From Nectonema munidae (taxonomy: Eukaryota; Nematomorpha; Nectonematoida; Nectonematidae), in assembly GCA_030549495.1 (NCBI GenBank), contig JAUIRK010001007.1:310001-374000 (forward strand): a DNA stretch of 64,000 nucleotides, given 5' to 3'. A program made the translations under genes and the position numbers. Each line of letters opens with the position of its first letter. The first letter of the stretch is position 1. Positions 21,101 through 36,100 of this stretch are shown here, one piece after another. A model generated the notes under the pieces. It was not told the origin of the DNA. It searched no databases and saw only the letters and a list, made by a program, of their open reading frames with translations.

Positions 21101-24100
21101 AATTTAAAATTTTTAAAGATAGTTTTTATAAGTTTTTTTAATAAAAAAAATAGTTCTTTATAAATTGATATATTTTTTTAATTTTAGGCTTTAAAATATG
21201 AATTTTTTTTTAAATAATTTTAAAATTTGTAAGAATAATTTTTTAAAATATTTTTTATTGGGAAAAAAACAAAAAAAAATTATTTTTAAAATTTCATCTA
21301 TTTTTTAGTTTGTAGGTTGTTTGATTTAAAATGATTTAAAGGTTTTTTATCGAAATTTTAACCTTAAGCGGAAAAATGACGCTCGTTCTCAGAAAAAATT
21401 ACGGAATTTTCAAATAATTTAAAGCACTTGACTTTTATTTCGCGGGTCCCCGATGAAGCGAGTGGTGACCCATTGTGACTGAAAAGGTTTTAATGGTCTG
21501 TGAGCTCACGCGCACTTACTTTCCCTTTTTTCAGCTTTCTTGCAATGATTAAGACAATCTCCGTTCTTTCCAGATTCCCCTGGTCTTCCAGATTTTCCAG
21601 GATGCCCTGATTCACCAATTGGCCCTGTCTTTCCCTTTTTTCCCTTTTCTCCTTGAATTCCGAAGTAGCCAATCTTTCCATCTCTTCCCGGAAATCCCAC
21701 TTGTCCATTAGATCCTCTACCCCCCATTACACCATTTTGGCCATCAACACCGTCATGAGCTAAAAATGAGAAGTTACATAAACAAAATTATCAGATATAA
21801 ATAATATTTTATATCTCAAAATAGCATATCTTTAATCATATAATCCTTTTGGTTGTTGTTGGTGACTCCCTGATAACGCTCTCCGATTATAAAACGTAAT
21901 CTGCCCCTCAAAAAAACCTTTTTTAAATCGAGTGAAAACTTTCCTTTCCAAAAGGACTCACATGGTTAAGCAGACATGATTGATGTTTGACATTTCTGGC
22001 TCCATATAGAAGCTTTTCAATATGGTTAAGACAATACCAGTAGCTAGGATATAGGTTAGGGTTTAACAAACCTAAAAAATCCAAAAAACAGAAGTAAAGA
22101 TAGTTCAAACTAGTTTAAAATTGGTTTACAGTGAAATTTAAGTCTGTATTTTTACAGTGTCCACACGCTAGAACTTGATTTTATATCATTTTGTGATATA
22201 TATCATCTTCATTAATCAAATGAATTGAAAATTGGTTTACAGCGACTTATTGTTCTTTTAAAACAAATTTACTTTTTGACGTTATTTACTTTTATTCGCC
22301 CTGGAGACTCATAAGTCAAAAAAAACAGCAAACATTTTCCAATCTGCAGAAGTGCGTGGTTTAAGTATTAATCCGGTCAATTGGATGCAATGCAAAGTAG
22401 TCATGAATTCTTTTACTCACAAAGTGGTACAAAATTATTTTAATCGCGATAACACAACATTTGGCATTTTACTTTTGTTGAAATTGTAACGGTGCCTTTA
22501 TTTCAAATCGGGTGAATCCCATACATTAATTTACTTTCAAATTTTAATTTGAGCAATTAACTTAATGCTTAAATGTGAAATATTTTAGTCATTTTTTACA
22601 AAAATATGCTTCTCCTAAAATTTTATATCTTTTCCAGGTGTGTATGAAGTTGGAAGTCCACAATTTGCTTCGATTTCAGCCTCTAATGTTGAATCTATAT
22701 GCACTACGATTGCTCAGTGTTGAAGTAGATAAAGCGATCATTTTAAAACTTTTTTTATTTCTTAACTTCCAAAGAAAGTTTAATTGAAAACACTTTCACA
22801 ATCCCTTCTCCTTTCTTTGTATTCAATCTTATATTATACATAAAATGAAAGGACACAAAGTTTCTCCTACGTATGTCAATTCCTTTTCAAATTCTTTATG
22901 ATTTTTTATAACACCACATTCTCATCCAATTTTTATTATGCCCGACTTTATGTTCAAATTCAATTTTTTCCAAGTCGAACTCATTTTATAGACCAAATGA
23001 ATAATTTATAATGTTTAAGTCTAATATAAAAACTTACTTTTACGTTAGACAAGTTTGAAACAAGCATTTCTTATATCAAAAAAGATCAACTAAATAGTAA
23101 AGAACCACTCTTATATAGCAAAGCATTTTAAAGGGAATTTAGTCTAGAAAGATTGTTTCTGCTCTTTATTGTATTTCTTAAAGCGCTTTACTGCTTTACC
23201 TCTAAACCTTTTGAAAGACTTTTGATATCACTTTTTATGTCTGAAGTATTACCATGACAACTTTTTTTTTCATTTTTATGTTTTATTTCATAATTTTGTT
23301 GGGTGTAAATTTAGTGATCAATAAATTCTTTCTTTCTTTAATTAAAAGCTATTCTAATGGCTCAAAATTTTAATCTATTCTTGTAAAGAGTTTAGGAATT
23401 TTTTCAAAATATTGTCAAATTTGGTTTCCTAATTCTCCCATGGATATTGATTACTTTTTTGAATTCTGATTACCTTTGTGGAATTTTTAACTCGTTCAAT
23501 ACCTATCTAAAATCGAACTAATTAACCAGTAAAACTAACTAACTAAGAAATTAAAATGAAGGAATTTTTTTAAATAAGTTTTATTAGTTTTTTTTAAAAA
23601 GTAATTTTTTATACAATTTATTTGAATTTTTTTAATTTTATTTAAGCTTCCTAATATGTAGAAACAAAACATCTAAATGATTTTCGAGTCATGTCAATTT
23701 TACCCGAAATCTGAATAAGCAGAATTTAGAATTTTTTTTTATCAAAAAAGTTTATATTTATTTTGTATACAATTTTGAATTGTTAAAAAGAATTTTTTTG
23801 TTAAAAAAATCATTTATATTTATTTTTTAAAATTTTAAAGATATAGAAATAATTAAATTTATTTTTTATTTAAAAAAAAATTTAATAAAAAATATTTATA
23901 CAATATACAAATAAAAAAATTAAAAAGTAATATAATAATATTTTTGGCCAAATGTGAGTCGGCCGAAGAATTTTCGGTCTTGATTCATTCAGTGCACAAA
24001 ATTTTGAATCTGTCAAAAATTATATTTATTATATATACTCAACCAAAATTTTGGCTAATGACAAATATATTTCATTGTTGCGTTCAAAAGTGAAAATTAT

Positions 24101-27100
24101 TGTAAAAAACGCAACCTGTGTTTCCTTTGAGTTCTGACGCTCGACCTTGCACTCCCGTCACACCTCTTCTTCCCTCTTTCCCATTCTGCCCGTGAAACCC
24201 AACTAATCCGGAGAAGCCTTTTCTTCCAGGATCTCCTTTTTTGCCGCGAGGCCCACTCTTCGCAGAAAACCCATGTGTGCCCATTTTGCCATTCATCCCA
24301 GGTTTTCCGTTGATACCGTCGTTTCCTTGAGTGCCATTCAATCCAGGATATCCTTTTGGCCCCATCAAACCCTAAATCAGAACAAAAGGGTAATTTTGTA
24401 TGTTTAGGATTTTATGTTTTGTGCTTAACTGATAATCCATTTTTTCCATTCTTACCATCTGAGGCATTTTTCCCATCAAGTCCATCTTTTCCGCTCTGCC
24501 CATCAGATCCAAGTTGACCTTTTTTTCCTGGTTTTCCTCTTTTTCCGATTTGACCCTAGAAATGTTGGTCTTGATATATATATATATTTAACATTTTTTA
24601 TGAAGATAATTAAAATATAATATTTTAGTAGAAATTTCATTTTCATCCAAATTAAAAAAGCTTAGCAATGAATTTTTCCTTTCAGTTTTAACAATTTGAT
24701 TGATTTTTTAACTCACTATCAAAATTCTTAACTGCGTCCTGAAGGATCCTTTTGCGAAGATGGATATGAAAACCTCAACATGAATTTGAGAGCGCATAAA
24801 TATTTCAATTTTTCCTTTCTGGAAACAGAGATGCTGCAGAAAGCGTTACTTCCTTTTCCATTGAAAAAATGTTTTCATCTGACAAGGCAAAAGAGTACTT
24901 CACAACTCCCCCAATTGATTGAAGGGGCAAGCGAAGGATTGAACTCAAGACGATTGCATTCCGACAATACTCAAAAAGACATAATATCCAAAGACAGTTG
25001 AAATAATCTACATAAATACAAAAAGTTAATTAAATAATTTTATGAAAGTTGTTATGCAAAAAACAAGAAGAAAATTGGAAAATTCATAGCATTTTTACTA
25101 AAAGCTTGTACAGTATGAAAAATCTTACATATCCTCCAAGATGGAAATTGACCAATGTAACCTCATTTTATTAAAGGATTAAAAGAAATGAAGTTAAGAA
25201 AAGCATGCTTCGCCAGCGCTCTCTCAAAGAATGTCAAAATCCGTTTGTTATAAATGTAAGTCTGTAAGTTTCCAGAATAATAATTATCGTTGAACAAACT
25301 TCACGCAGAGAGATTTTAATGAGTTGAAGCTTTGCCTGATGTTGTAATTAGCTATCATACGAAAAATTGAAAAATCGAATTCTTTTCCTACCTTTTTTCA
25401 TTTAATAGAACACCTTCAAGAATAAACTTGATGAAATGTGCTCCTATAAAAGATTTGTTATTTTTTGGTCATCTTCAAAAATAAACTGCAAAGTGTATAG
25501 AAGACAAGTGCCTCCTATTTTCCTTAATTATAATGGTTATGTTATGTTAATAATAATTTTGTTTGGAAGCAATAAAATGTCATGCACGCAAATTGCTTAC
25601 GTTTATTGGACACATTTCGAATTTACTTTACCCATATATATATAGTGAATAATGTAAAAATCAAAGTTTTAACTTTTATTTGGTACTAAAAGGAGTAGTA
25701 TTGTAGCAAATGTTTCAACAGACTCAATCTGTCTTCTTCAGTGCGCTAAAAATGAGTGAAATGAAAGTCCTTTGCTTGCTGCTTTATATCTCCTATAAAA
25801 AAAATCACTCATTTTTAACGCACTGAAGAAGACAGATTGAGTCTGTTGAAATATTTGCTACAATACTACTCCTTTTAGTACCAAATAAAAGTTAAAACTT
25901 TGATTTTTACATTATTCACTATATACACAATGGAGTTTTCCTTATCCTACATATATATATATATATATCATTAATATTATGTGTCTGTGGAACATTTACT
26001 GATGAAAATCTTAAGAATGATGATGGGAGTCATCCTAAAAGATAAAATTAGAAATGAGGTGATAAGAAATAAAATAAAAGTAGTCAAAGAAGTAATTGGA
26101 ATAGACAAAAAGAGCAAATTAAGATGGCATGAGCATGTCTTGAGGAAAATTCGTTAAATGAAGCAAAAAGAGCTTTACACGGTGAAGCAATGCATGGAAA
26201 AATGAAATCGAGGAAGGCAGCGAAAAAGATGGAGAGATAGCTTGAAAGATGAAGACGCCTAATGCAGGGACAAATGAAGAGAAAGGATCAAAGCCGCGGA
26301 CCTCCTAATAGGAGATAAGATGTAGGCAAATGAAGAAGACGAATAAGAACGATGTGTGAAAGGTAGATCTATCATAATTCAACAATTTCTTCATCCACGA
26401 AGCGCGTCCAATCATATGTCTTGAAAATTGTTTTGCTCAAAGCTCAGAGGATATTTAGATTCGTTTATTTCAATCAAACCACCATAGTCATTGGAATGAC
26501 GTAATAAATTTTAGAATAAAATAAAAAAAATCATTTGAAAGAATTATATTTATCCCAAAACAAATTTTGATAATAATCAAAAAAATTGAAAATAAAAGAA
26601 GCATAATGATTGACATAAAAAATTAAAATTTGTATCTTTATTTTTTTTACTTCAATTTTTACTGAAGAGTCGTTAGCTTTTTCACAACTTCGCATAAATC
26701 CTATCTCACTTATATTTCTAAGTTTCTAAAAAAAAACTAACGGAAAAAAGAAGCACTTTCGAAAAATTAGAGAACAGGATGAATGAATAAAAATTATTGA
26801 ATATGTATATTAAAACATTTTCTCATTTAAAATGACATAGAGCTCAATGAACGTTGGAAATTTTTGAATACTTTTAAAAAGATGCATGAGAATTTAAACC
26901 GTAAGATTAGGTGTGAGATTCAAACTCTAAAAGAGTGATTATAATCTTCAAAGCGTAAGACATCATATCACAGGTCTGTATAAAATGGCCTCACAGATTT
27001 TTAATTCTTCTAACCAGGACAAATATGAGTTTGGAGAAAGCCTTGAACAAAACTTTGTTATTCCTTACTCAAATAACTGCAATAATTTGTACTTACTATT

Positions 27101-30100
27101 AAACCTTCGCTTTACAGACCTTATAACTTTAGTTCCCTTATAACGCGGTTTACAGACTCTATGCATTGTTTACACCAATTTTATTTGAATTTTTTCATGG
27201 CTTTTTAAACTAGAAATACTTAACTGGTTTTCTATGGTAGAGTTTTAATTAGAATCAACAATTTATTCAGAGAATTAATTGAAGATTAAGTTATTTCAGA
27301 AATAAATTAACGCCATCTATATAAAGTCATTTTATCAAATCCAATTTATAGAAGAAGAAGAAGAAATATTTATTAAAATGAAAAAATAAAAGTAAATATT
27401 TTTCATCTTACAAAATTCAAAATAGACTATAATGACAAATATCAAAAGGCTGAAAGCCGCTGTGAGGAAAACCATGCGCAAGTAAGTTGGAATAAAAATA
27501 AATTTTAAATACATAAGTAAATTTTATCCAATTTACAGAGGTTTTCAAGTTTTTATTCTTCTGTATAATTGAATAATATCCAAACTACTGAGCGAAAGAT
27601 TACACTTGAAGTAAATGAGAAAATTTCATACTTGAAAAAGGATATATATAATAATGATTATATCATACTTGAATCTAAATTTTTCAAAACTCATTTTTTG
27701 AAATTATTATAAAATAAAGGAATAAACATTGAACATTCTTCTACATGGTTCTAAATTCTAATATTAAGCATCCGCTAAAACAGGGATACTTCTACAAACG
27801 CCGCGCATCTGACAGCTTGAAGGAAAATCCGCCATAATTAGAAAACCTGTCAAAGGTAAACCGTGCTGCAATGGGATATTACTGTATTTTGTTATAAGAG
27901 TAGTATGCGTGATTCTTCAAATGGCATTTATTTAGGGTACTACATATGCTTTTTCTATAACGCAAAATCATAGTGTAGAGTTCTTACTTGAGGACCTCTT
28001 TTGCCCGAACTTCCAGCAGTTCCCTTTTTTCCGGTTTTGCCATTCTTTCCAGGGGTACCAGGAGTGCCATCGCTTCCACGTCTCGCATCTTTGCCGTTTT
28101 CTCCAGGAGTTCCATTCTTGCCATCCTGTCCATTCCGGCCATTCCTCCCATTTTTGCCAGCTCTGGCGTGTTTTCCATCTTCCCCATTTACTCCCGGAAC
28201 TCCATCTTTTCCGGGTCTTCCATTTTCACCAACTCTTCCCTCTATATAACTTGACAGACCTAAATATCAATTTTAATGAGCTACATCCATAACGATTGAA
28301 TGACAAAAATATCAAAATCGGCAAAAGCAGTCAAATTGCATAGCATTTTAGAAATATTCGAATCTAACTAACTAACAAACAAGTAACTATGTCTTTTTTC
28401 AGTCCAATTTATTTCTACTTTTTTTTCTGTCATTATTGTGCCACGCGCATCAAGTTTTCGATAATATATCTGTGGGTGGACATATTATATAACACATACG
28501 CGGACTATTCGTCTACTCGCATCTGGTAAAGCGGACTTTTTATTTAATGATGATTTTGCGGAATGCCTGTTTCGTAGAATGAACAACTTAATAATAATAA
28601 TTATCTATATAATAATAAATATTACAATTCTTTCAACATTAAACGTCATAGAATATAACGCCTCAGTTTTTATTTAAAATATAAAATTAAAATTTAGACT
28701 AAATAAGAAAAACCGCTTTCCAATAATAATTTTTTTAAGTGTTGGTACTCAGTTTTCCTTCTATTCCAGTCAATATTTAATACTCTAAACTTTGGAGACA
28801 TTTGAACTAAGACTTGTAAGACCAAATTTGGAGAGACTGATTCTATTTATAATTCATTGCAGAATAGTATATTACAAAAGAAGTAGTTACCTACTTTATA
28901 ATGCTAATTTTTATTGAAACAAAAGAAATTGTCGTGCACATGAAATAAATAGCAAAAGGAGAAGAAAAAGTTTTACCAAATGTAAAAAAGAATGTAGACT
29001 TTAAAATGCCATACTCCACAATATATTTCAAAAGTTCAGCATACAAAAGCATTTAAACACTACAGTGAAGACGAACTTACTCGCAGAATAGCTAATTACA
29101 GGTATCTAACTTTAACATTTTCTTTTTTTTCGTCCTTTTTTCCTGAATATTTTTATCAGGTGACATTTAGTCCATATGTTGAATGGACAATAGCATAATC
29201 CGATACCATATGTTTTCGGCAATTTGTTGATTGTAGTGATGTTTGCTAGTCGATATTTAGTCAAAAACTAAGCTAACTATATAAAGGTATATGCAAAATT
29301 GGAATACAAACTGTAACAACCACCATTAAATCGCATACTATTTAATTGCACTTTCATTCAATAATTTCTTCAACATGGTTCTTGAATAAGAAGCTCGTAC
29401 CCCACTATACATTATCAGGTTACTTAAAATATGAATGGCTACTTTCATATTTTAAAATTGTCTTTTTAAAATGCTGGCGGCTAAATTAAATTATGCAATT
29501 TTTTCGGCTCCACCATTTAAAATGGCGATTCACCTTTGTTTTGAAGATGTCTTTTATGATATTCTTTTGTACATAGAATAATAACCCATATGTTTTCTCA
29601 TAATATCACATTTTATATTTTTTGAACTATATAATTTTTATTATAGAAGAATATGCCATATTAGCGTCTTAAATTTTTGGGGCAAAAATTTAAAGAAGGA
29701 TTATAATGGGATTTTAAAACTTTGTTTCCTCCCTAAAAATACTCCAAGATATTTATCTTTACCTACACGTGGCAAAAACCTTAAAAAAAATCGGTTTAAA
29801 ACGTTCATTCAATTAGAAAAATTCACATATAGATAGATGGTAATGATATCAAATTGGCCATAATTAAATTAACTCTATAACCTAAAACTTTATAACTATT
29901 TGACAAGATTTCTCTATGAAGAAATTTTCCAGGATGCCGTTTTCCGGTTACCAAGTCACACACAAATTCAAGGCAAAATATTTCGCGCATAATTCATTTA
30001 GCATTTCATGTAAAATCGCATATTTATTTACTTTATTTGGACACTCTGTCTATAACAGCGCATTTCAACCTTTTCTTTTGCTATGAACCCGATATTTAAA

Positions 30101-33100
30101 AATCCGTTTTCACACACCTCCAGTAATCTATCCGTCAGTAAACAAGATTTCTCGTTGTTACACCGTTGCTTTATTCTTTAAAAAAAATTATTCTTATATT
30201 TTTAAAAAAAGTTTAGATGCCCAAGTTAAAAGTTTGCAATGTGAAAAAACACATGTCTGCCTACAAATACATCTTTTTATATATATGTCCGTTCATATGT
30301 CTCAAAACAGACGCACTTATATTCAGAAAGAGTATAAAGAATATTTTATTTTGTTATAGTTGCGTGATTATAAAATATCACTTATATCCTAGCATTTGGC
30401 ATAAACTAAATATTTGACTCTTCAAAGAAAATATCGGTATAATACAATCATTATGCTCCTATACCCCGAAAATCGTCTCATTTATCTGCTACTTATAATT
30501 CTGTTTGAAATCCACTCATCCAAAACAAAAAAACTAAATATTTTTCCTCAAATCTAATGAAAAATGATTTGAAATTAATTTTGACAAAGAGGTATCCCCA
30601 AATCCAAAATACAATTCTACCATATGGTGTAAAAATCCAATAATGATACTACCAATAATAATAAATACTGTTCTCACAAGTTTGCGAGTTTTATAATAAA
30701 AAAAACTACATTTAAGGAGCAGTAGAAAATGCGTTAGATTGCGTCTCTTTGAATTTCCATATTTGCTTATACTTTCATGTTATAATTTCCAATACAATCC
30801 ATATGTATAAAAAACTGCCATTTTTCCCAAAAAGAGGTTTTTGCTTGAAGAAGATATTTAACCGATCCACTCCTGACTCAAGGAACGGGAGTTTTGTTGT
30901 GATATACATCTAAGCTTCCTTGTATGACTTCGTTTAAAATTTGGGCGACTTTTTATCTGGAACGTTGTGCATTTCTTTACGGGATGCTCTTTCTGACTTC
31001 AACCGGGGGCATCAGATTAAATAAAAATTCCAATTCGATTACTTTGGTAATCGAACCTTTTAAGGATATCTTTGGAATGAAATCCTTAAGGTCTAACCAC
31101 CATGCCACCGGCGCCCATCTAATCTTACTTGTATAAAATATATAAATTCCAATATTTCTCTATTTACGTTATTAAAATTGACTTGAGAGTTGAGCCCTCT
31201 GGCGATGGATTAGCCACCATGTTAAAATATATACTAGTTTGCATTCACATCTGCATCACATAGCGTCCCCATTGAATAAATGATAAAATATAAAGTTGTC
31301 AATCAATTTTTAAAAGTAATATAATTCGTTTATCAAATGTCCAATAACAGAGTCGAAAACTAATTAAAACGCTTATAAGAAATAATACAAAACATAACAA
31401 CGCTATTATGTCAGACAAAAGCGTTGACCTTTGACATCCATCGAAATAAAGTTTCGTATTAAAATAATACAAAAAGTTAGAACCTGGTCTGCCACTGATG
31501 CCCGGATTTCCATTCGGCCCATTGAAACCACTTTTTCCTTTTTTCCCATCCACACCCGCTTTTCCATTTTCGCCTTTAAGTCCGCGAAGGCCTTCTGGAC
31601 CGTGTGAGCCTTTATATCCATTTTTTCCACGTAGGCCATCATGGCCGTTCAGTCCGGACTCGCCAGCTCTGCCTGGAAGTCCGTCATATCCATCCGTTCC
31701 ATTGATGCCAGGAAACCCCTAAATGCATGAAATGAAGAAAGGATGCAAGCTCTTACAACAACATTGTGCAAGGGAAAGAAAAGGAATTACACTCAAGCCA
31801 TCTTTTCCTACTTGACCATCTAAGCCATTTCGTCCGGTTATGCCTGCTTTTCCTTTGATTCCCTTTTTCCCAAAACTCCCTTTTTCTCCTCTTTTACCAG
31901 TTTTTCCTTGTAGACCCTTTAAAATGAAAGTCAAATGTAGGAAGCAGGTTTCGTTGTAATTAACCCATTTACGGCCAATGTTCCTATTTTGGAACATAAG
32001 TAATTTCATCTTTGTCTTCTTTTTTCAATGACTTTGAATATAAATCGTCTGCGTTTTTTTAGATATCGTCTGCTTTGCCTGGCCTTAAATGGGTTAAATC
32101 ACAGAACATTTTAATCACTTTGATTTTTTATTCAACACTCCAGTACTACTAAATAGTACTTTGAAAAATCAAAATACTTACCTCAAGAGACTTCATAACC
32201 CTGTTTTTTAAAATGGGTATTTTCTGCATATTCTATATATACGTAAGCAGTGTGAGTGACTGCTGCACATCTAGAATAAGGGTGTCAAACTCAAATCAAT
32301 CTCGGCCAATTTAGAATATTTACTAAAAGCTCTTTGTGACCCAATAAAAACACAAGTGTTCAAAAGAGTCACAGAATCATAATTAAAATCAACAATAACT
32401 GAATAAATGATTTAAAAAGTTTAGATGAAGTTCTCTTCCTCTAAACTATTCCTTTCTGATTTTTCAGTAATTGGACATTTAAAATTTTAACCAAATCAAT
32501 TCGTAGTACAAAAACTCCCATATGATCAGTGATTAGTGTTATTCTGTGATTTTTTATTGATATTGATAACGGAAAAAAATTTGCTCACAAATAGAGTCGT
32601 GTCAAATATGCATAGAACTTTTTGTAGCAAATAGAGCTATTCGAGCATATTAAGAAATAAGATATGGATAGTAATAATCAATGCATTTGACTGAAAAAAC
32701 TTGTTTTCTTTCCATCACAGAGCGACATTGTAAGTCGCTCATTTCCAGCTGAAAATCTGATCGTAGTTCTCATGCATCCACTGTAGAAGTGGATCTAAAA
32801 TTGGGAAACTCAAGTTTCAGCGCATTGACTATTTCTTCAAAAATACTAGGTGGAGAGCATTGCAACTCTTGGCCGGATGGATGTGGCCCCGAGTCCTAGA
32901 GTATTACTTCTCTTACAAAAGGAATACAAACTCACATCACCCTTTGCTTCTGAAGTACCACTCTTCTTTTAGAAAATGAAAGTACACTTGATTGATGTAT
33001 ACATTATTATGCTCCAAAATATGGATGAGGAAAGACTTTGAATCAACGACTGTACTATATATGTTTACATGCAGTAACAGAGCCTCTATGGATGCACTTT

Positions 33101-36100
33101 AACCCATTTAAGGCCAAGTAAAGCAGACGATATCTAAAAAAACGCAGACGATTTATATTCAAAGTCATTGAAAAAAGCAGACGAAGATGAAATTACTTAT
33201 GTTCCAAATTAGGAACATTGGCCGTAAATGGGTTAACCCCCCAGAGTCTTGAATATGTTATCTGTTAATCTTTCGTTCTAAGCCACAATACTTCTTTCGG
33301 GTTAGGGCCCGAAAAAACTAGGAAAAATTAAGCTCGAGTTTTACTAGGACAACCTTTACAGGAAACTCCATTTATTTTGTAGAAGTTTGAGTTTTGAAAT
33401 ATTATATCCTCAAGTCTCCAACCTCTATTTCGAATAGAGGAGTTTTATCACTAGTTTTACGTTATGGCAGATTCTCTCGTAAAACTAATATTTAGTGATA
33501 GATGATCACGTGACACTTATCCACCGAGACATGTAATCCTTCATGATTCATTGACTGAATCATTCAGATTCATTGTGAATACTTCACCAGCACAAATAAT
33601 TTTTTGAATGCTTTAAAATAATGTGTAAATAGTTCAAATATATTGTTTTACCAACACAATTGAACATAAATGCAATCAATGCAAAGTTTGTGTTTTTTAG
33701 AAAAAGGGTTTTTTTTTCTGTTAATCCTTTGTAGTGAAGTAAGGTCCAGTGTTTGGATGTGGGAGTTACGATTAAGTATATAGCTTGATTAAATGTCTGT
33801 AAGCTATCATTAAAATATCGAGATCTATCGCTTTATCATTTTCTTAATAGACATATCACATATGATAAAGTAGAGAATGATTTCCAGACAAAATTTAGTG
33901 GACATTTTTTCTACATATGTAATATTGACAACTTAAGAATTGTGACAAAATGTTGATTTTTTGCATACGCGAAAGACGGATATATGCCGTAAAACTCCCA
34001 AAATGAAAATTTAATATAAAAGGACAATATTCTCGATTTTATTACTATTATGCTATATTTTCAAGATGTTCACTTTCTATTTCTTACTAAACAACTGTTT
34101 AATCCTTTAGAAACGCTAAAATATATTTTGATTTTAACGCCATCTATGAAAATAAATTTGAAAAAGTACAACTACATAAAAATGGAAAGAATTCATTGTA
34201 TAAACCAGCGTTTTCCAAACTTATTTTACTGCGACCCATAGCAAGAACCACAGTTTGCATCGCGACCCATAATACTTAGGTGTAAAAAGACAAACTCTGT
34301 TCACTAGATTCATTTATTCAGCATCTTTTTTGTCACGCCCCATTTTATTTTTCACGCGACCCACTGAAGGGTAGGGACCCACAGTTTGAAAAACGCTGGT
34401 CTAAACCATTGGTTCTTAACCTTTTTTATCCATGGGTCCCTTTTCTCTCCTTTTTTTTATTAGTGAACCCTTCAAAAAAATTGGAGATAAAAAATATTTT
34501 GTTTTAATATTTTTCACTAATAAAATTTTCAAGTTTTTGATAAAGAAAATAATATATAATTAGAATTCATATTGAAATGAAAGCAAATCAATTTTAATTC
34601 AATTTTTATAATAATTATAGTGAAAAATTTACTTTTTTTAAATAAAAATGGTTATGAGCTGGTTTTCTTCATTTTACCATCAAAATATCATTGAGCACAT
34701 CCAATTTATAATATTTCGCATATGGACGACTGAATTATTATGTGGACGCCGGTTGAAAAGCCCAGGAAACTAAAAATTCTTTATATCACTAGAAGCTTCT
34801 TTTATGTATGATTTATTTGTTTGTAGAAATGCGTACATGGGTAAGTTGTCTTCAAAATTATATTAGAAGTATATAAAGTATATAAATAATCGTCAGATCA
34901 TCAGATCAGTATTTATTTCTATTATTCTTGTGACCTTGAAACAATTTTCATTGATATTTTTCCTTACTGTAAACAGACGAGCCACCCTCATATCTGTTTA
35001 CAAATTATCTGGCTTGAAGAATTTTTCTATGAAAAGCGTATTCATATCATAAATTCGAAAACTCGTTCATTATAATGTCTTCCATCTTCGGTTGTTTCTC
35101 TTCTTCCGAGTTGAGCATTTCTTCTTATACATACTCTCATGATTCTGAAACAGCAACATATGTATATGAGGATTCTCAATCTTCGGATGAAACTTTTAGT
35201 GTTTCGGATAGTCTTGTTGCTCCGGATGGTACCATTTTTCAATGGGAACCTTTATCCTCAACATTTGGCAGACCATTTTCACAAAATATTAGAAATCGTT
35301 GGAGTTCCTTGGATATTTTCAAACTATTTTTCACTCAAGAGATTATTTGTTACATATTTCGCTGCACTGAAACAAAAATGGATGAAGTTTTTTTGCAAGT
35401 TTATTTAATTTTCTCTTTCATTTGTATGTAACCTAATTCTGAATGTTGAAATAAGATTAGGGATGTAGCAATTCCACATTTTGCCGATATATTATATTTG
35501 CCATTCACCGATTCCGATCATGATTCCTATACCTTGTTTTACCATAATTTTGCCAAAAAATTAGGGACGTACATCCGCCCTTAAAAATTTTATTGGGGGT
35601 GTGAAACCCATTTTGCAAAACCATGTCGTCCTTTTGAATGTGCGTCTCTCTCTACAATCATGTATATGTATATATACAACCATATACATTTATATATGTA
35701 TTATATATGATTTTACCTTGGCTATTATTTATCTTATTTTTAATGAAAAATTTGCAATTTAAAATCGATATACAATTATATAATATCCACAAATTCAAAA
35801 AACTTAAATAGGCTTTTTCATAAAAGTTTTTAAAATAACAAATAAGAGACTAATTGTTGCTTTAATTGAGCTTTATCTAATTTAATAGTTAAAAATTAAA
35901 ATTAGAACTTCTTGTGTTAAAATGCACAAATATTAATTTTTCCCCAACTTCGCAAGTTGGTGGCCTCTACTACCATTTCGGTTGCGATCCTCCCTAATGA
36001 AGATTTTAAAATGGATAAAAATCGTATTGATTATTATATCGTGCTTATAACTTTTATGACCTTCCACCTTCAAAATTTTAAAAAATAAATGATTTGAGTC

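Larger units (their letters stand above)
24556..27987. other. Collagen intron 5 with a long hairpin and a LINE fragment
   Basis: It contains a hairpin repeat (25641-25923), a LINE 3' relic (25988-26345) and a GAA run at about 27351. The rest (26350-27980) is AT-rich without visible genes. Confidence 0.6.
28260..31483. other. Collagen intron 4 with one arm of a large inverted duplication and a SINE
   Basis: It contains the left arm (29722-30645) of the inverted repeat shared with 43652-44644, and SINE family 2 copy b (30920-31115). Bases 31181-31225 hold a short, decayed tRNA-like piece. The rest is AT-rich. Confidence 0.6.

Noticed and set aside
27988-28254. Plus-strand proline/serine-rich frames opposite collagen exons (also 31498-31722)
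   Set aside because: Antisense of Gly-X-Y codons always gives Pro/Ser-rich frames; splice sites and family matches are on the minus strand.
34407-34480. Second hAT terminus (TTGGTTCTTAACCTTTTTTA)
   Set aside because: Looks like a hAT end, but no partner end or target duplication was found nearby.
35042-35242. Minus-strand frame across the piggyBac N-terminal region
   Set aside because: Shadow of the plus-strand transposase piece.
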